From HIMB59 sp038124765 (GTDB lineage Bacteria; Pseudomonadota; Alphaproteobacteria; HIMB59), in assembly GCA_038124765.1 (NCBI GenBank), contig JAYPCO010000001.1, positions 1 to 64,000 on the forward strand: a stretch of 64,000 nucleotides of DNA, in the 5' to 3' direction. Below are positions 44,905 through 53,166 of this stretch, one piece after another. Under the pieces are notes generated by a model. It was not told the origin of the DNA, ran no database searches, and saw only the letters and a program-made list of their open reading frames with translations. Within the stretch, counting starts at the first letter, position 1; every line of letters starts with the position of its first letter. Made by a program: the position numbers and the translations under genes.

Positions 44905-45379
44905 TTAAAATCTCCTTAGCCAATAACTCTAATTGATCATGGGAAAAGGTCTTGATTGGATGGTTATACTTATCATCGGTAATCAAAAAATTCACATTAT
45001 CTAGGCTTTTATAAAGGTGGTCTTTATTATTTTTGGATAAATAAACCTCTATTTTAGGTAATTCTTTATTGGACTTAAATCCCTCAAATATAAGCACATC
45101 ACAATCATGGTTTAGTTGGATTAGTTGAGTCATCGAAATTTCAGGATTTTTTTTTTCCTCAATAAAGGCAAGTCTTCTATCGGAAACGACTGTGATTTTA
45201 TCGCTACCAGCTTGTCTTATTTTGAAGCTATCTGTATTAGGTTTGTCTATATCAAAACTATGATGTGCATGCTTGACCACGCCCACTTTTAAGTTTTTAG
45301 ATTTGAGTATTGTAACTAATTTAGAGACTACGGTAGTTTTGCCACTATTTTTCCAACCGATAACTGCTATTGTTTTCAC
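44894..45379 (-). CDS. mobB: Molybdopterin-guanine dinucleotide biosynthesis adapter MobB
   Basis: MobB is a GTPase that assists MobA in making the guanine dinucleotide cofactor. The P-loop GWKNSGKTT is at about residues 8-16, followed by VGVVKHAHHSFDID. I take GTG at 45379 as the start: it gives MKTIAVIGW, the usual family N-terminus, and GGTGA lies four bases upstream. A TTG at 45397 would add six residues and overlap fdhD. Confidence 0.9.
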   Translation of the reverse strand: MKTIAVIGWKNSGKTTVVSKLVTILKSKNLKVGVVKHAHHSFDIDKPNTDSFKIRQAGSDKITVVSDRRLAFIEEKKNPEISMTQLIQLNHDCDVLIFEGFKSNKELPKIEVYLSKNNKDHLYKSLDNVNFLITDDKYNHPIKTFSHDQLELLAKEILNEL

Positions 45380-45408
45380 AGGGTCACCATAATACAATCC
45401 TTGAGCAT

Positions 45409-46218
45409 ATGACAGAATTTTTAATTAAACCCAGCTTGAATAATAAAAAAGTTTATAAAATTAAAAAATCTATTAATGAGAATGGTAAGCTTGAAAATAT
45501 TCCTGTAATTGAAGAAAAACCGTTAACTCTTTATTTAAATAATCAAGAAATTGTAACGATGATGACTATTGGGGATTATCCAGAGTATTTAGCTTTAGGG
45601 TATTTATATAACCAAGGAATGCTTCACAGTTACGGCGAAGTAACCAAAATTGAATACCATAGCGACTTAAATGTCGTTGTTGTAAGAACCAAAAATAAGA
45701 CAAATTATGAAAAAAAATTAAAGAAAAAAGTAAATACTTCTGGGTGTGCTCAAGGAACGGTTTTTGGAGACCTGTACAGTGAAATAGAAAAAATTAAATT
45801 AAATAAAAAAATAAGCATTAGTCATCAGCAGTTAATATCCCTATCAAAAAAAATAAATATGGAGCCGAGTTTATATTTAAAAGTTGGTGCTATTCATGGA
45901 TGTGTACTATGTGAAGTTGATAAACCTCTCTATTACTTTGAAGATGTCGGACGACATAATGCAGTTGATAAAATCGCAGGTTTAATTCTTCAAAAAAACA
46001 TCAATACAGAAAATTTAGTTTTTTACACAACTGGTAGATTAACTAGCGAAATGGTCATCAAATGCATTAAAATGCAAATACCTATTTTATTGTCTCGTTC
46101 AGGATTTACTGCTTGGGCGATAGAAATTGCAAAAAAAAAGAATTTAACAATGATTGGCAGGATGAAAGGAAAAAGACTCAACATTCTGTCAGGTGAATTT
46201 AGATTTACTAATGAATGA
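45409..46218 (+). CDS. fdhD: Formate dehydrogenase accessory sulfurtransferase FdhD
   Basis: FdhD transfers sulfur from a cysteine desulfurase to the Mo-bisMGD cofactor, activating formate dehydrogenase. The ATG at 45409 gives 269 residues. The family motifs EKPLTLYLNNQEI, DVGRHNAVDKIAG and TGRLTSEMV are present. The sulfur-transfer loop reads TSGCAQG with one cysteine (C113), where E. coli has a CxxC pair; a separate C165-V-L-C168 pair lies after the conserved IHG. It is divergent from mobB with 29 bases between them. Confidence 0.93.
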   Translation: MTEFLIKPSLNNKKVYKIKKSINENGKLENIPVIEEKPLTLYLNNQEIVTMMTIGDYPEYLALGYLYNQGMLHSYGEVTKIEYHSDLNVVVVRTKNKTNYEKKLKKKVNTSGCAQGTVFGDLYSEIEKIKLNKKISISHQQLISLSKKINMEPSLYLKVGAIHGCVLCEVDKPLYYFEDVGRHNAVDKIAGLILQKNINTENLVFYTTGRLTSEMVIKCIKMQIPILLSRSGFTAWAIEIAKKKNLTMIGRMKGKRLNILSGEFRFTNE

Positions 46219-46819
46219 AAAGATTATTTCCATAATTCTAACTGGAGGTAGGTCCTCGAGAATGAATTTTGAAAATAAAAGCTTTTTAAAAGTTAATGGC
46301 TGCTCATTCATAGAGACAATTATTAATTCTATAAAGACTATCTCTGATCAAATCTATATAAATGCCAATAAAGATTCAGATCAATATAAAAAATTTGGAT
46401 ATCCGATAGTTGAAGATAGCCACACAGGGCATAAAGGGCCTCTGGCTGGAATTCATAGTGTCCTTGAAATATTTAAAAATCAAGATGAGGAAGTCTGGTT
46501 TGCGGTTTTCCCCACAGATGCACCTATCATCAATCTCAAGATTTTTGAATACTACAATAAGATAGATAAAAAAAATTGCCGATGTCTAATCTCTAAAATA
46601 GATAATATTATTGAGCCAATGTTTTCAATGTGGTCTTCAAAATGCTTTGAACATCTTGATTATATTTTAAAGAATAACGATGGTTACAAAATAATGAAAT
46701 TTGCTGAAGAAATTAAATATAAATTTGTAGAGTTCAAAAGAGAAAAAGAATTGGAGTTTTTTAATGTCAACAATTTTGAAGACTATGAAAAGTTACAATT
46801 ACTTATGAAAAGTAAGTAA
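46211..46819 (+). CDS. mobA: Molybdenum cofactor guanylyltransferase MobA
   Basis: MobA attaches GMP to molybdopterin to form MGD, the cofactor form used by formate dehydrogenase. The 202-residue product from ATG 46211 opens with ISIILTGGRSSRM, the nucleotide-binding signature, and has FPTDAP for metal binding (about 98-103). An upstream GTG at 46193 is possible but less likely. It overlaps fdhD by 8 bases and converges with the next gene with a 21-base overlap. Confidence 0.9.
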   Translation: MNEKIISIILTGGRSSRMNFENKSFLKVNGCSFIETIINSIKTISDQIYINANKDSDQYKKFGYPIVEDSHTGHKGPLAGIHSVLEIFKNQDEEVWFAVFPTDAPIINLKIFEYYNKIDKKNCRCLISKIDNIIEPMFSMWSSKCFEHLDYILKNNDGYKIMKFAEEIKYKFVEFKREKELEFFNVNNFEDYEKLQLLMKSK

Positions 46820-47332
46820 TTCAGTTCCGGTATTATTTAAACTGCTTTTTTGAAATTTAAATCCTTTTGCTTCAAAGAAAGGTACAAGATCATGAAAATT
46901 TAAATAAGAAAATGCAGGAATTCCTGAATTAAATTTTAAAGGTTCAACCGTGATATAGATTTTAGATAATAGCTCAGCATAAAAGAAATAATCATGAACC
47001 TTCGTACCTCCTAATACTAAAATATCGCTGCTAAATTTTTTCTCGAAATCACTCCACTGGCAATAATCCGGGTTAAAATAATACTGATTATTTTTATTTT
47101 CATCGATCAAAGTAATAACATTAACTTTTCTTGTAAATACAACTCTCTTTCTATCAAAGTTAGGGTGCAGTTCATGTGTAGTCCTTCCCATAACTTGCCA
47201 ATCATGCATGCTAATTAAATTGTTAAGATGATTTTTATCTTCCTGAGAGGTCCAATTGAAAGGGTTGTCGTTTGGTCCCTTTGCTATATATCCATCTTGC
47301 GAACAGGCAAAAGCTAATGTGTATTTATTCAT
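46799..47332 (-). CDS. Dihydrofolate reductase-like protein (RibD C-terminal fold)
   Basis: The 177-residue protein has the N-terminal AFACSQDGYIA strand, NPFNWTSQEDK, the VMGRTTHE motif (about 52-59) and VLGGTKVHDYF (about 109-119). These place it in the dihydrofolate reductase/RibD_C superfamily of NADPH-dependent reductases. Whether it reduces dihydrofolate, a riboflavin precursor or another pterin cannot be decided. Position next to molybdopterin genes makes a pterin substrate plausible. It is divergent from tauE. Confidence 0.75.
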   Translation of the reverse strand: MNKYTLAFACSQDGYIAKGPNDNPFNWTSQEDKNHLNNLISMHDWQVMGRTTHELHPNFDRKRVVFTRKVNVITLIDENKNNQYYFNPDYCQWSDFEKKFSSDILVLGGTKVHDYFFYAELLSKIYITVEPLKFNSGIPAFSYLNFHDLVPFFEAKGFKFQKSSLNNTGTELLTFHK

Positions 47333-47343
47333 TAATTTTAATT

Positions 47344-47374
47344 TTGATTTTTAAGTATATTATCAGCATATAGT
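47344..47374 (+). promoter_or_regulatory. Candidate promoter of the tauE operon
   Basis: TTGATT (47344-47349) and TATAGT (47369-47374) with a 19-base spacer fill the 48-base divergent gap. The -10 box ends six bases before the tauE ATG, so initiation would be at or near the start codon. The spacer is longer than ideal. Confidence 0.35.
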
Positions 47375-47380
47375 TCTAAG

Positions 47381-48283
47381 ATGAATTTTTACCTTCCAAT
47401 CGCAGAAATTTCTATAAATATTTACCTTTTGATCTCTTTGGGTGTAGGTATTGGTTTTATTTCAGGAATATTTGGAATTGGTGGAGGTTTTATTTCTTCC
47501 CCATTGTTAATCTTAGTTGGCGTTCCCCCAGCTGTTGCTGTTGGTACTACAACTGTACAAGTGTTTGCTTCTACCTCAACAGGGTTTATTAACCACTATC
47601 AAAAAAAGAATGTCGATTACCAAATGGGGTTAATCATGATTATAGGAGGTTTGATAGGCACACTATCAGGCGTTTTACTTTTAAAAAATTTAAAAAACTT
47701 TGGGGTGATAGATAATTATTTAAATTTTATCTATGTGACCCTTCTTCTTGCAACATCTTTTTTCATTTTATATGAAACTGCCAAAATAAATTTTTTTAAT
47801 AAAAATAAAAAGTTTAAACTGCATAAGCATTCATGGATACATGGGCTTCCATTAAAATTTAAATTTAGAAAATCAAAATTATATATAAGTATTCTAGCTC
47901 CCCTAGCAATTGGATATCTAATAGGTTTGCTAACTGGACTAACAGGAATTGGTGGAGGTTTTATTTTAATTCCATGTATGATTTATATTTTGGGAATGAC
48001 TACAATTTCTGTTATTGGCACATCTCTTTTTAATATAACACTAGTTTCTCTAGCATCGTTATTTCTTCAAAATTATTTCAATCAAAATATTGATTTTATA
48101 TTAGCGCTATTTCTCATTGTTAGCAGTTCTCTGGGTGCATCAATTGCAACAAGATTAGTTGATAAATTTGATCAAGAGTATTTGAAAATTATATTTGGAT
48201 TATTTTTAATGATTATCGCATTTTTACTAGTATATGAATTAGTTAGAACGCCAGAAAATTTATTTACAATTGACTATGTATAG
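47381..48283 (+). CDS. TauE/SafE-family membrane transporter (putative sulfite or anion exporter)
   Basis: The 300-residue protein has two homologous halves, each with the glycine-rich motif of the family: SGIFGIGGGFISSPLL (about 28-43) and TGLTGIGGGFILIPCM (about 187-202), among about eight membrane helices. TauE/SafE members export sulfite, sulfoacetate or other organic anions. It leads an operon with a TIGR02186 protein and a Usp protein, a pairing seen in alphaproteobacteria. Substrate is unknown. Confidence 0.9.
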   Translation: MNFYLPIAEISINIYLLISLGVGIGFISGIFGIGGGFISSPLLILVGVPPAVAVGTTTVQVFASTSTGFINHYQKKNVDYQMGLIMIIGGLIGTLSGVLLLKNLKNFGVIDNYLNFIYVTLLLATSFFILYETAKINFFNKNKKFKLHKHSWIHGLPLKFKFRKSKLYISILAPLAIGYLIGLLTGLTGIGGGFILIPCMIYILGMTTISVIGTSLFNITLVSLASLFLQNYFNQNIDFILALFLIVSSSLGASIATRLVDKFDQEYLKIIFGLFLMIIAFLLVYELVRTPENLFTIDYV

Positions 48284-48956
48284 ATTTTTCTTCTTTATTG
48301 TTTTACTAAAAGTTTCCCTAGGGTTTTCTTCTAATTTTTCATTAGATAAATTTAACATAGAAATAAACTCTAATTTTTTAGGAGAGGAAGTAATTATATT
48401 TGGAAAAAAAGATCCCGAGAATGAAATTATAATTATCTTTGAAGGAGAAAAAAAAGACGCCTTTTTGAATATTAAATCAAAAAACAATTTACTGTGGAAA
48501 AGTGACTTATTAAGTTTAAATGATACACCAAATTTCTTTGCAATTTTCACCGCACCTAAAAAATCGCTTAATGAAATTTTTTTAATATCTGAAATAAAAA
48601 ATAACCACTCACTAATCAGCGATCACACTGAGAGTTTATATAGAATACGAAGTGCAATGTTCGCAAAAGAATTATTTTTTGAAAATAACCTTACGGAACT
48701 TGATGGCGATTTATTTATCAATAAATTTCAGATACCTGATAATATTTCTGCTGGCGATATAGATATTCATCTATACGAGGTTAATAATAATATTTTAATT
48801 AATCATTCGATTAAAAAATTAAAAATTCAAAAAAAAGGAATTTCCCATGAACTAGAAACTTTATTAAAGTCTCATTCTTTAATCTATGTTTCAATATTGG
48901 TTATATTTTCAATCTTTTTTAGCGTATTATCTAACTTTATATTTAGAAAAAAATGA
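48276..48956 (+). CDS. TIGR02186-family exported membrane-anchored protein
   Basis: The 226-residue product from ATG 48276 has an N-terminal signal peptide, a beta-rich extracytoplasmic domain (with IEINSNFLGEEVIIFG and NFFAIFT segments) and one C-terminal membrane helix. It matches the TIGR02186 family, known mostly from alphaproteobacteria next to TauE-type transporters and of unestablished function. Its start overlaps the tauE stop by 8 bases, and its stop overlaps the next start by 4 bases (ATGA), indicating tight coupling. A TTG at 48270 is a less likely start. Confidence 0.82.
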   Translation: MYRFFFFIVLLKVSLGFSSNFSLDKFNIEINSNFLGEEVIIFGKKDPENEIIIIFEGEKKDAFLNIKSKNNLLWKSDLLSLNDTPNFFAIFTAPKKSLNEIFLISEIKNNHSLISDHTESLYRIRSAMFAKELFFENNLTELDGDLFINKFQIPDNISAGDIDIHLYEVNNNILINHSIKKLKIQKKGISHELETLLKSHSLIYVSILVIFSIFFSVLSNFIFRKK

Positions 48957-49432
48957 AAAAATTAAATAATAGAAATTATTTTGTAGTTATTGATCAGAGC
49001 GAAGAGATGTGGACGGCTGTAAAATTCGCAATCAAAAGAGCCAAATCTACTAAATCTAACATAACAACAATTAGTTTTTACCAAAACATTACAGAAGAAA
49101 TATTATTGGCTGTTGCAGCAGAAAATATTATCAATAAAGATCAAATGAATATTGAAAAACAAAAACATAAAGAAATTCATCAATACATTTTTGAGAAATC
49201 AAAAATAAAAGCAAAATCTGAAATCTTTATGATTAGTGAAATTGATAATTTTATCGAATTTTTAAATGATTACTCATCTAATTCTACGATTGTCTTGGCC
49301 ACTAGTAAGGATATTGGCAAACCGGGGCCATTAATAGATAAGCTGATTTATGAAAAATCTAACACCCTTCATTGTCCTTTGGTTATAATTAACGGCAGTC
49401 TAAGCGATCAAGAAATAGAAAAAATAATTTAA
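48953..49432 (+). CDS. Universal stress protein (UspA)-like protein
   Basis: The 159-residue protein has the Usp alpha/beta pattern: FVVIDQSEEMWTAVKFAIKRA at the start, a central helix-strand region, and a terminal STIVLATSKD-(x)-HCPLVII segment. The usual ATP-binding GxxG-S/T residues are partly degenerate (GKPGPLIDKL). It is coupled to the TIGR02186 gene by ATGA. Its TAA stop is followed in the same frame by the DUF2256 ORF. Confidence 0.75.
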   Translation: MKKLNNRNYFVVIDQSEEMWTAVKFAIKRAKSTKSNITTISFYQNITEEILLAVAAENIINKDQMNIEKQKHKEIHQYIFEKSKIKAKSEIFMISEIDNFIEFLNDYSSNSTIVLATSKDIGKPGPLIDKLIYEKSNTLHCPLVIINGSLSDQEIEKII

Positions 49433-49576
49433 CTGAATAAAAGAGAATTCAAAATCTGCCCTATTTGCCTGAGACCATTTAATTGGAGAAAAAAATGGGA
49501 AAAGGATTGGAATGATGTTAAATATTGCTCTGAAAAATGTCGAAGATCCAAATCAAAAAAACAAGCCATAAAATAG
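49433..49576 (+). CDS. DUF2256 zinc-ribbon protein with apparent CTG start
   Basis: A 47-codon ORF in the same frame as the preceding Usp gene begins right after its TAA. It encodes the DUF2256 signature: CPICLRPFNWRKKW, then WNDVKYCSEKCR, with four cysteines for zinc. The frame contains no ATG, GTG or TTG before the first cysteine. The first codon is CTG followed by NKREFKIC, a natural-looking N-terminus, so CTG initiation or an ATG-to-CTG sequence error is likely. The last 40 bases overlap the start of pyrE in another frame. DUF2256 has no established function. Confidence 0.7.
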   Translation: MNKREFKICPICLRPFNWRKKWEKDWNDVKYCSEKCRRSKSKKQAIK

Positions 49577-50178
49577 CAGACTTATTACTTCGTATTGGCT
49601 GCGTAAATATTAATTTCAAAAAAAAATTTACTTTAACCTCAGGTAAAAAAAGTCCAGTTTACGTTGACTGTAGAAAATTAATTTCATTTTCAAAAGAGAG
49701 AGAACTGGTTGTAAATGAAATGTCCAAGCAAATTAAAAAAAAATATAAGAATAAACCAATTGTTGTAGCGGGAGGTGAGACGGCCGGAATTCCATATGCA
49801 GGGTTTATTTGTCAAAAAAATAAAAATTCTATGATTTATATCAGAAAAAAACCCAAAGGTTTTGGTAAAGGCAAACTAATAGAAGGTGAATTTAAAAAAA
49901 ATTCAAAAGCTATTTTGGTAGAGGATATGGCAACCGACGGTGGGAGTAAGGTTTTTTTTATAGATGCTCTTAGAAAGAATAATTTAAAAGTGTCTGATAT
50001 TTTTGTCGTCTTTTTCTATGATATATACCCTCAAGCATTAGAGAATTTATCTAACATCAATGTCAATTTGAACTTTTTGGCTACATGGAAAGATATTCTA
50101 TACGTGGCACCAAATTATATTTCTAAACAAGATCACAAAAAACTTCAGGATTATTTAGAGAGTATCAGCAATGGATAA
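49537..50178 (+). CDS. pyrE: Orotate phosphoribosyltransferase
   Basis: PyrE joins orotate to PRPP in pyrimidine synthesis. The 213-residue protein has FTLTSGKKSPVYVDCRKLISF-type N-terminal sequence, the IRKKPKGFGKGK loop with catalytic lysines, and the PRPP motif ILVEDMATDGGS (about 126-137). The ATG at 49537 is the only usable start and lies inside the DUF2256 ORF. Its end overlaps the next gene by 8 bases. Confidence 0.95.
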   Translation: MSKIQIKKTSHKIADLLLRIGCVNINFKKKFTLTSGKKSPVYVDCRKLISFSKERELVVNEMSKQIKKKYKNKPIVVAGGETAGIPYAGFICQKNKNSMIYIRKKPKGFGKGKLIEGEFKKNSKAILVEDMATDGGSKVFFIDALRKNNLKVSDIFVVFFYDIYPQALENLSNINVNLNFLATWKDILYVAPNYISKQDHKKLQDYLESISNG

Positions 50179-50638
50179 TAAAATTATTGGAATTGTCTCT
50201 GGAGGGTTTGACCCCATTCATCCCGGTCACATCATGATGATGGAGGAGTGTTTAAAGTTTTCTAATTATGTCATAGTCGGTGTAAACTCTAATCAATGGT
50301 TGATTAATAAAAAAGGTAATTTTTTTATGGACATCAAACATCGCTTATATGTAGTTCAGAAACTAGGGTGTGTAGATGAAGCAATTGAGTTTGATGATGA
50401 TGAAAAAGGAAGTGCCAATAATCTATTAATTAAAGTTAGAAATAAATTTCCAAATAATAAAATCATCTTTGCCAATGGAGGAGATAGATCCGATACCTCT
50501 AAAATTCTTGAATATGAAACTGCTCAAAAAAATAACATAGAATTAAAATTTGGAGTTGGCGGAAATCATAAAGAGTCTTCTAGTTCAGACTTATTAAAAA
50601 GATGGGAAGAGTACCTAAGGGATAAAAATAAACTTTAG
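50171..50638 (+). CDS. Cytidylyltransferase-like nucleotidyltransferase of unknown substrate
   Basis: The 155-residue protein has the HxGH nucleotidyltransferase fold: VSGGFDPIHPGHIMM (about 9-23), a D-KHR helix (MDIKHRL) and a C-terminal ESSSSDLL segment in place of the usual ISSSxLR/STT motif. It resembles RfaE C-terminal adenylyltransferases and TagD-type cytidylyltransferases. The substrate cannot be determined; candidates include sugar or polyol phosphates. It is coupled to pyrE by an 8-base overlap. Confidence 0.8.
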   Translation: MDNKIIGIVSGGFDPIHPGHIMMMEECLKFSNYVIVGVNSNQWLINKKGNFFMDIKHRLYVVQKLGCVDEAIEFDDDEKGSANNLLIKVRNKFPNNKIIFANGGDRSDTSKILEYETAQKNNIELKFGVGGNHKESSSSDLLKRWEEYLRDKNKL

Positions 50639-51222
50639 GGATATAAGTTATAGTAAATCCAGCTACCATTCTTTAATTCATAAATTTCTCTTTTATGAAT
50701 GCGATGAGGCATATCCTGCCAGAATTCTATTTTTAAAGGCTTTACTATAAAACCACCCCAATAATCAGGTCTAGGAAACGCACTCCCCTCTGGATACTTT
50801 AATTTAATTTCTTCTATTTTTCTTTCTAGCAACTCTCTTGACTCTAAAACTGATGATTGATTTGATGCCCATGCACCTACTCTACTAAGATAGTGTCTAG
50901 AATTGAAATAATTATCAGATGTCACACTAGAGACTTTTTCAATTTGCCCCTCGATCCTTACCTGTCTTAATAAAGATTTCCAGTGAAAATTTAAGCACAC
51001 ATTAGGGTTACTTTGAATGTCTTTGCCTTTATTGCTTTCATAATTTGTATAAAAAACAAAGCCATTATCATCAAAATCTTTTAGCAAGACCATTCGGGAA
51101 TGAGGAGAGTCATTCGATATAGTAGATAGACACATCGCATTGGGATCATTTATCTCCTTTTGTGAGGCAAGATTAAACCACTCCTCAAAAAGAATTATTG
51201 GATTTAAATTTTTATCTGACAT
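50635..51222 (-). CDS. pdxH: Pyridoxamine/pyridoxine 5'-phosphate oxidase
   Basis: PdxH oxidises PNP or PMP to pyridoxal phosphate with FMN. The 195-residue protein has SRMVLLKDFDDNGFVFYTN (about 42-60), RQVRIEGQIEKVS and the FMN/PLP segment RPDYWGGFIVKP with WQDMPHRIHKRE near the end. The C-terminal WIYYNLYP replaces the usual W-RLxP. It converges with the nucleotidyltransferase gene by a 4-base overlap. Confidence 0.95.
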   Translation of the reverse strand: MSDKNLNPIILFEEWFNLASQKEINDPNAMCLSTISNDSPHSRMVLLKDFDDNGFVFYTNYESNKGKDIQSNPNVCLNFHWKSLLRQVRIEGQIEKVSSVTSDNYFNSRHYLSRVGAWASNQSSVLESRELLERKIEEIKLKYPEGSAFPRPDYWGGFIVKPLKIEFWQDMPHRIHKREIYELKNGSWIYYNLYP

Positions 51223-51233
51223 GCTATTTGTAT

Positions 51234-51239
51234 TATAAT
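51234..51239 (+). promoter_or_regulatory. Consensus -10 box upstream of fabI
   Basis: A perfect TATAAT lies in the 31-base gap between pdxH and fabI, 14 bases before the fabI ATG. A -35 region at the right distance (TTTATC, 51211-51216) lies inside pdxH and is weak. Predicted initiation leaves about 8 bases of leader. Confidence 0.45.
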
Positions 51240-51253
51240 ATTAATTAATCAAT

Positions 51254-52075
51254 ATGGATCTAAAAAATAAAAAAGGACTTATCATGGGCGTGGCTAATGA
51301 TAAATCAATTGCTTGGGGAATTGCCCAACAATGTTCAAAATTTGGTGCAGAACTTGCCTTTACTTATCAAAATGACTTATTACTTAAAAGGATTGAGCCT
51401 CTAGCAAAATCTGTTAATTCCGATTTTTTAGTTCAATGTGACGTGAGTAGCGAGGGGTCAGTTAAAGAAACTTTTGAAGCGGTTAAAAAAAAATGGGGAA
51501 GATTAGACTTCTTTGTTCATGCAGTTGCATTTGCAGATAAAAATGAGTTAAGAGGTAAGTATGTGCAAACTTCCAAAGAAAATTTTTTAAATAGCTTAAA
51601 TATATCCTGCTATTCTTTTACAGAGTCTTGTAAATATTGTTACGATTTAATGGATAATGGTGGAAGTATTTTAACTTTAACATACTACGGTGCAGAGCAA
51701 GTGATGCCCCATTATAATGTTATGGGTGTAGCTAAATCTGCGCTCGAGGCATCAGTCAAATATTTAGCTGTAGATATGGGAGACAAAAATATACGCGTAA
51801 ACGCTATATCCGCTGGCCCTATTAAAACTTTAGCCGCATCTGGAATTGGCGACTTTAGGTTTATCTTAAAGTGGAATGAATTGAATTCTCCTTTAAAAAG
51901 AAATGTAACACTCGATGATGTTGGTAATACTGGAGCTTATTTACTTAGTGACTTATCTTCTGGTGTTACGGGCGAAATACACCATGTGGACTGTGGTTAT
52001 CATACTGTTGGTATGGTCGCTGTAGATGAAGCAGAGGGCGTTGCAAATTTATTAAATGAATTTAGTAAAAAATAA
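51254..52075 (+). CDS. fabI: Enoyl-[acyl-carrier-protein] reductase (NADH)
   Basis: FabI carries out the last reduction of each fatty-acid elongation cycle. The 273-residue protein is a short-chain dehydrogenase with the FabI-type nucleotide site GVANDKSIAWGIA (about 12-24) and the catalytic pair Y154 and K161 (YNVMGVAK), spaced as in FabI. The SAGPIKTLAASGI loop is also typical. It is followed 8 bases later by aroC, a common alphaproteobacterial pairing. Confidence 0.96.
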   Translation: MDLKNKKGLIMGVANDKSIAWGIAQQCSKFGAELAFTYQNDLLLKRIEPLAKSVNSDFLVQCDVSSEGSVKETFEAVKKKWGRLDFFVHAVAFADKNELRGKYVQTSKENFLNSLNISCYSFTESCKYCYDLMDNGGSILTLTYYGAEQVMPHYNVMGVAKSALEASVKYLAVDMGDKNIRVNAISAGPIKTLAASGIGDFRFILKWNELNSPLKRNVTLDDVGNTGAYLLSDLSSGVTGEIHHVDCGYHTVGMVAVDEAEGVANLLNEFSKK

Positions 52076-52083
52076 CTAATACC

Positions 52084-53166
52084 ATGTCCCATAATATTTT
52101 TGGAAATCTGCTTACTTTCTCTACTTGGGGTGAAAGTCACGGTGAAGCGATTGGTTGTGTAGTAGATGGTTATCCAGCAAATATTGATATTGATTTATCC
52201 TTCATTCAATCTCGTTTAAATTTAAGACGCCCCGGACAATCAAAATTTACCACTCAAAGAAACGAAAAGGATGAAGTCCGGATTTTATCTGGCGTTTTTA
52301 ATGGGAAGTCTACTGGCGCCCCTATCTCGCTTATTATTTATAACACAGACCAAAGAAGCAAAGATTACTCAAGTATAAAAGATAAGTTTAGACCTGGTCA
52401 TGCTGATTTCACTTACTTTATGAAATATAAAAACTTTGACTACCGTGGAGGCGGTAGGTCAAGTGCTAGAGAAACTGCCATGAGAGTAGCAGCGGGAGCA
52501 CTTGCTGAGATACTAGTCAATAAAATTACAAAAAACAAAATTCAAGTTAGCAGTGCCGTAACCCAAATTGGGAATATTAAAACTGACACTTCTAAATGGA
52601 ATGAAAAATTTATTAATACCAATCCCTTTTTCGCTCCTAATAAAAATACAATAACCGAATGGGAAAACCTAATCTTACATCATAGAAAAAATGGTTCCTC
52701 ACTGGGTGCTATTATAGAGGTTAGAGTAAAAAATCCCATAGTAGGTATTGGTGAACCGATTTATCAGAAACTAGACTCTGAACTTTCAAAGGCAATAATG
52801 ACAATCAATGCAGTTAAAGGAATAGAATTTGGATCTGGTTTTAATTTAGTTAATTTAGATGGCACCAATGCCTCTGATCAAATGACTGTTAAAAATAAAA
52901 AAATTAGTTTTGATACAAATCACGCTGGAGGAATACTTGGTGGTATATCCTCCGGTCAAGATATTATTTTTAGATATATAGTTAAACCGACTAGCTCTGT
53001 TTTATCTGAAAAGAAAACCATCACCAATAAGCTAAAAAATTCTACAATTAAAACAATTGGCAGACATGACCCTTGTGTTGGAATTCGCGCTGTCCCTGTT
53101 GGTATAGCAATGACCTATTTTGTTTTAGCTGATTTATTATTAATTAAAAATTCTAAATTAATTTAA
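52084..53166 (+). CDS. aroC: Chorismate synthase
   Basis: AroC converts EPSP to chorismate using reduced FMN. All three family signatures are present in the 360-residue protein: GESHGEAIGCVVDG (about 16-29), RPGHADFTY (about 104) with GGGRSSARETAMRVAAGA, and GRHDPCVGIRAVPV near the C-terminus. It overlaps dxs tail to tail by 9 bases. Confidence 0.97.
   Translation: MSHNIFGNLLTFSTWGESHGEAIGCVVDGYPANIDIDLSFIQSRLNLRRPGQSKFTTQRNEKDEVRILSGVFNGKSTGAPISLIIYNTDQRSKDYSSIKDKFRPGHADFTYFMKYKNFDYRGGGRSSARETAMRVAAGALAEILVNKITKNKIQVSSAVTQIGNIKTDTSKWNEKFINTNPFFAPNKNTITEWENLILHHRKNGSSLGAIIEVRVKNPIVGIGEPIYQKLDSELSKAIMTINAVKGIEFGSGFNLVNLDGTNASDQMTVKNKKISFDTNHAGGILGGISSGQDIIFRYIVKPTSSVLSEKKTITNKLKNSTIKTIGRHDPCVGIRAVPVGIAMTYFVLADLLLIKNSKLI

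Noticed and set aside
49430..49432. Selenocysteine or pyrrolysine readthrough joining Usp and DUF2256
   Set aside because: The stop is TAA, which neither system uses. Plain readthrough or reinitiation remains possible and is listed as a finding.
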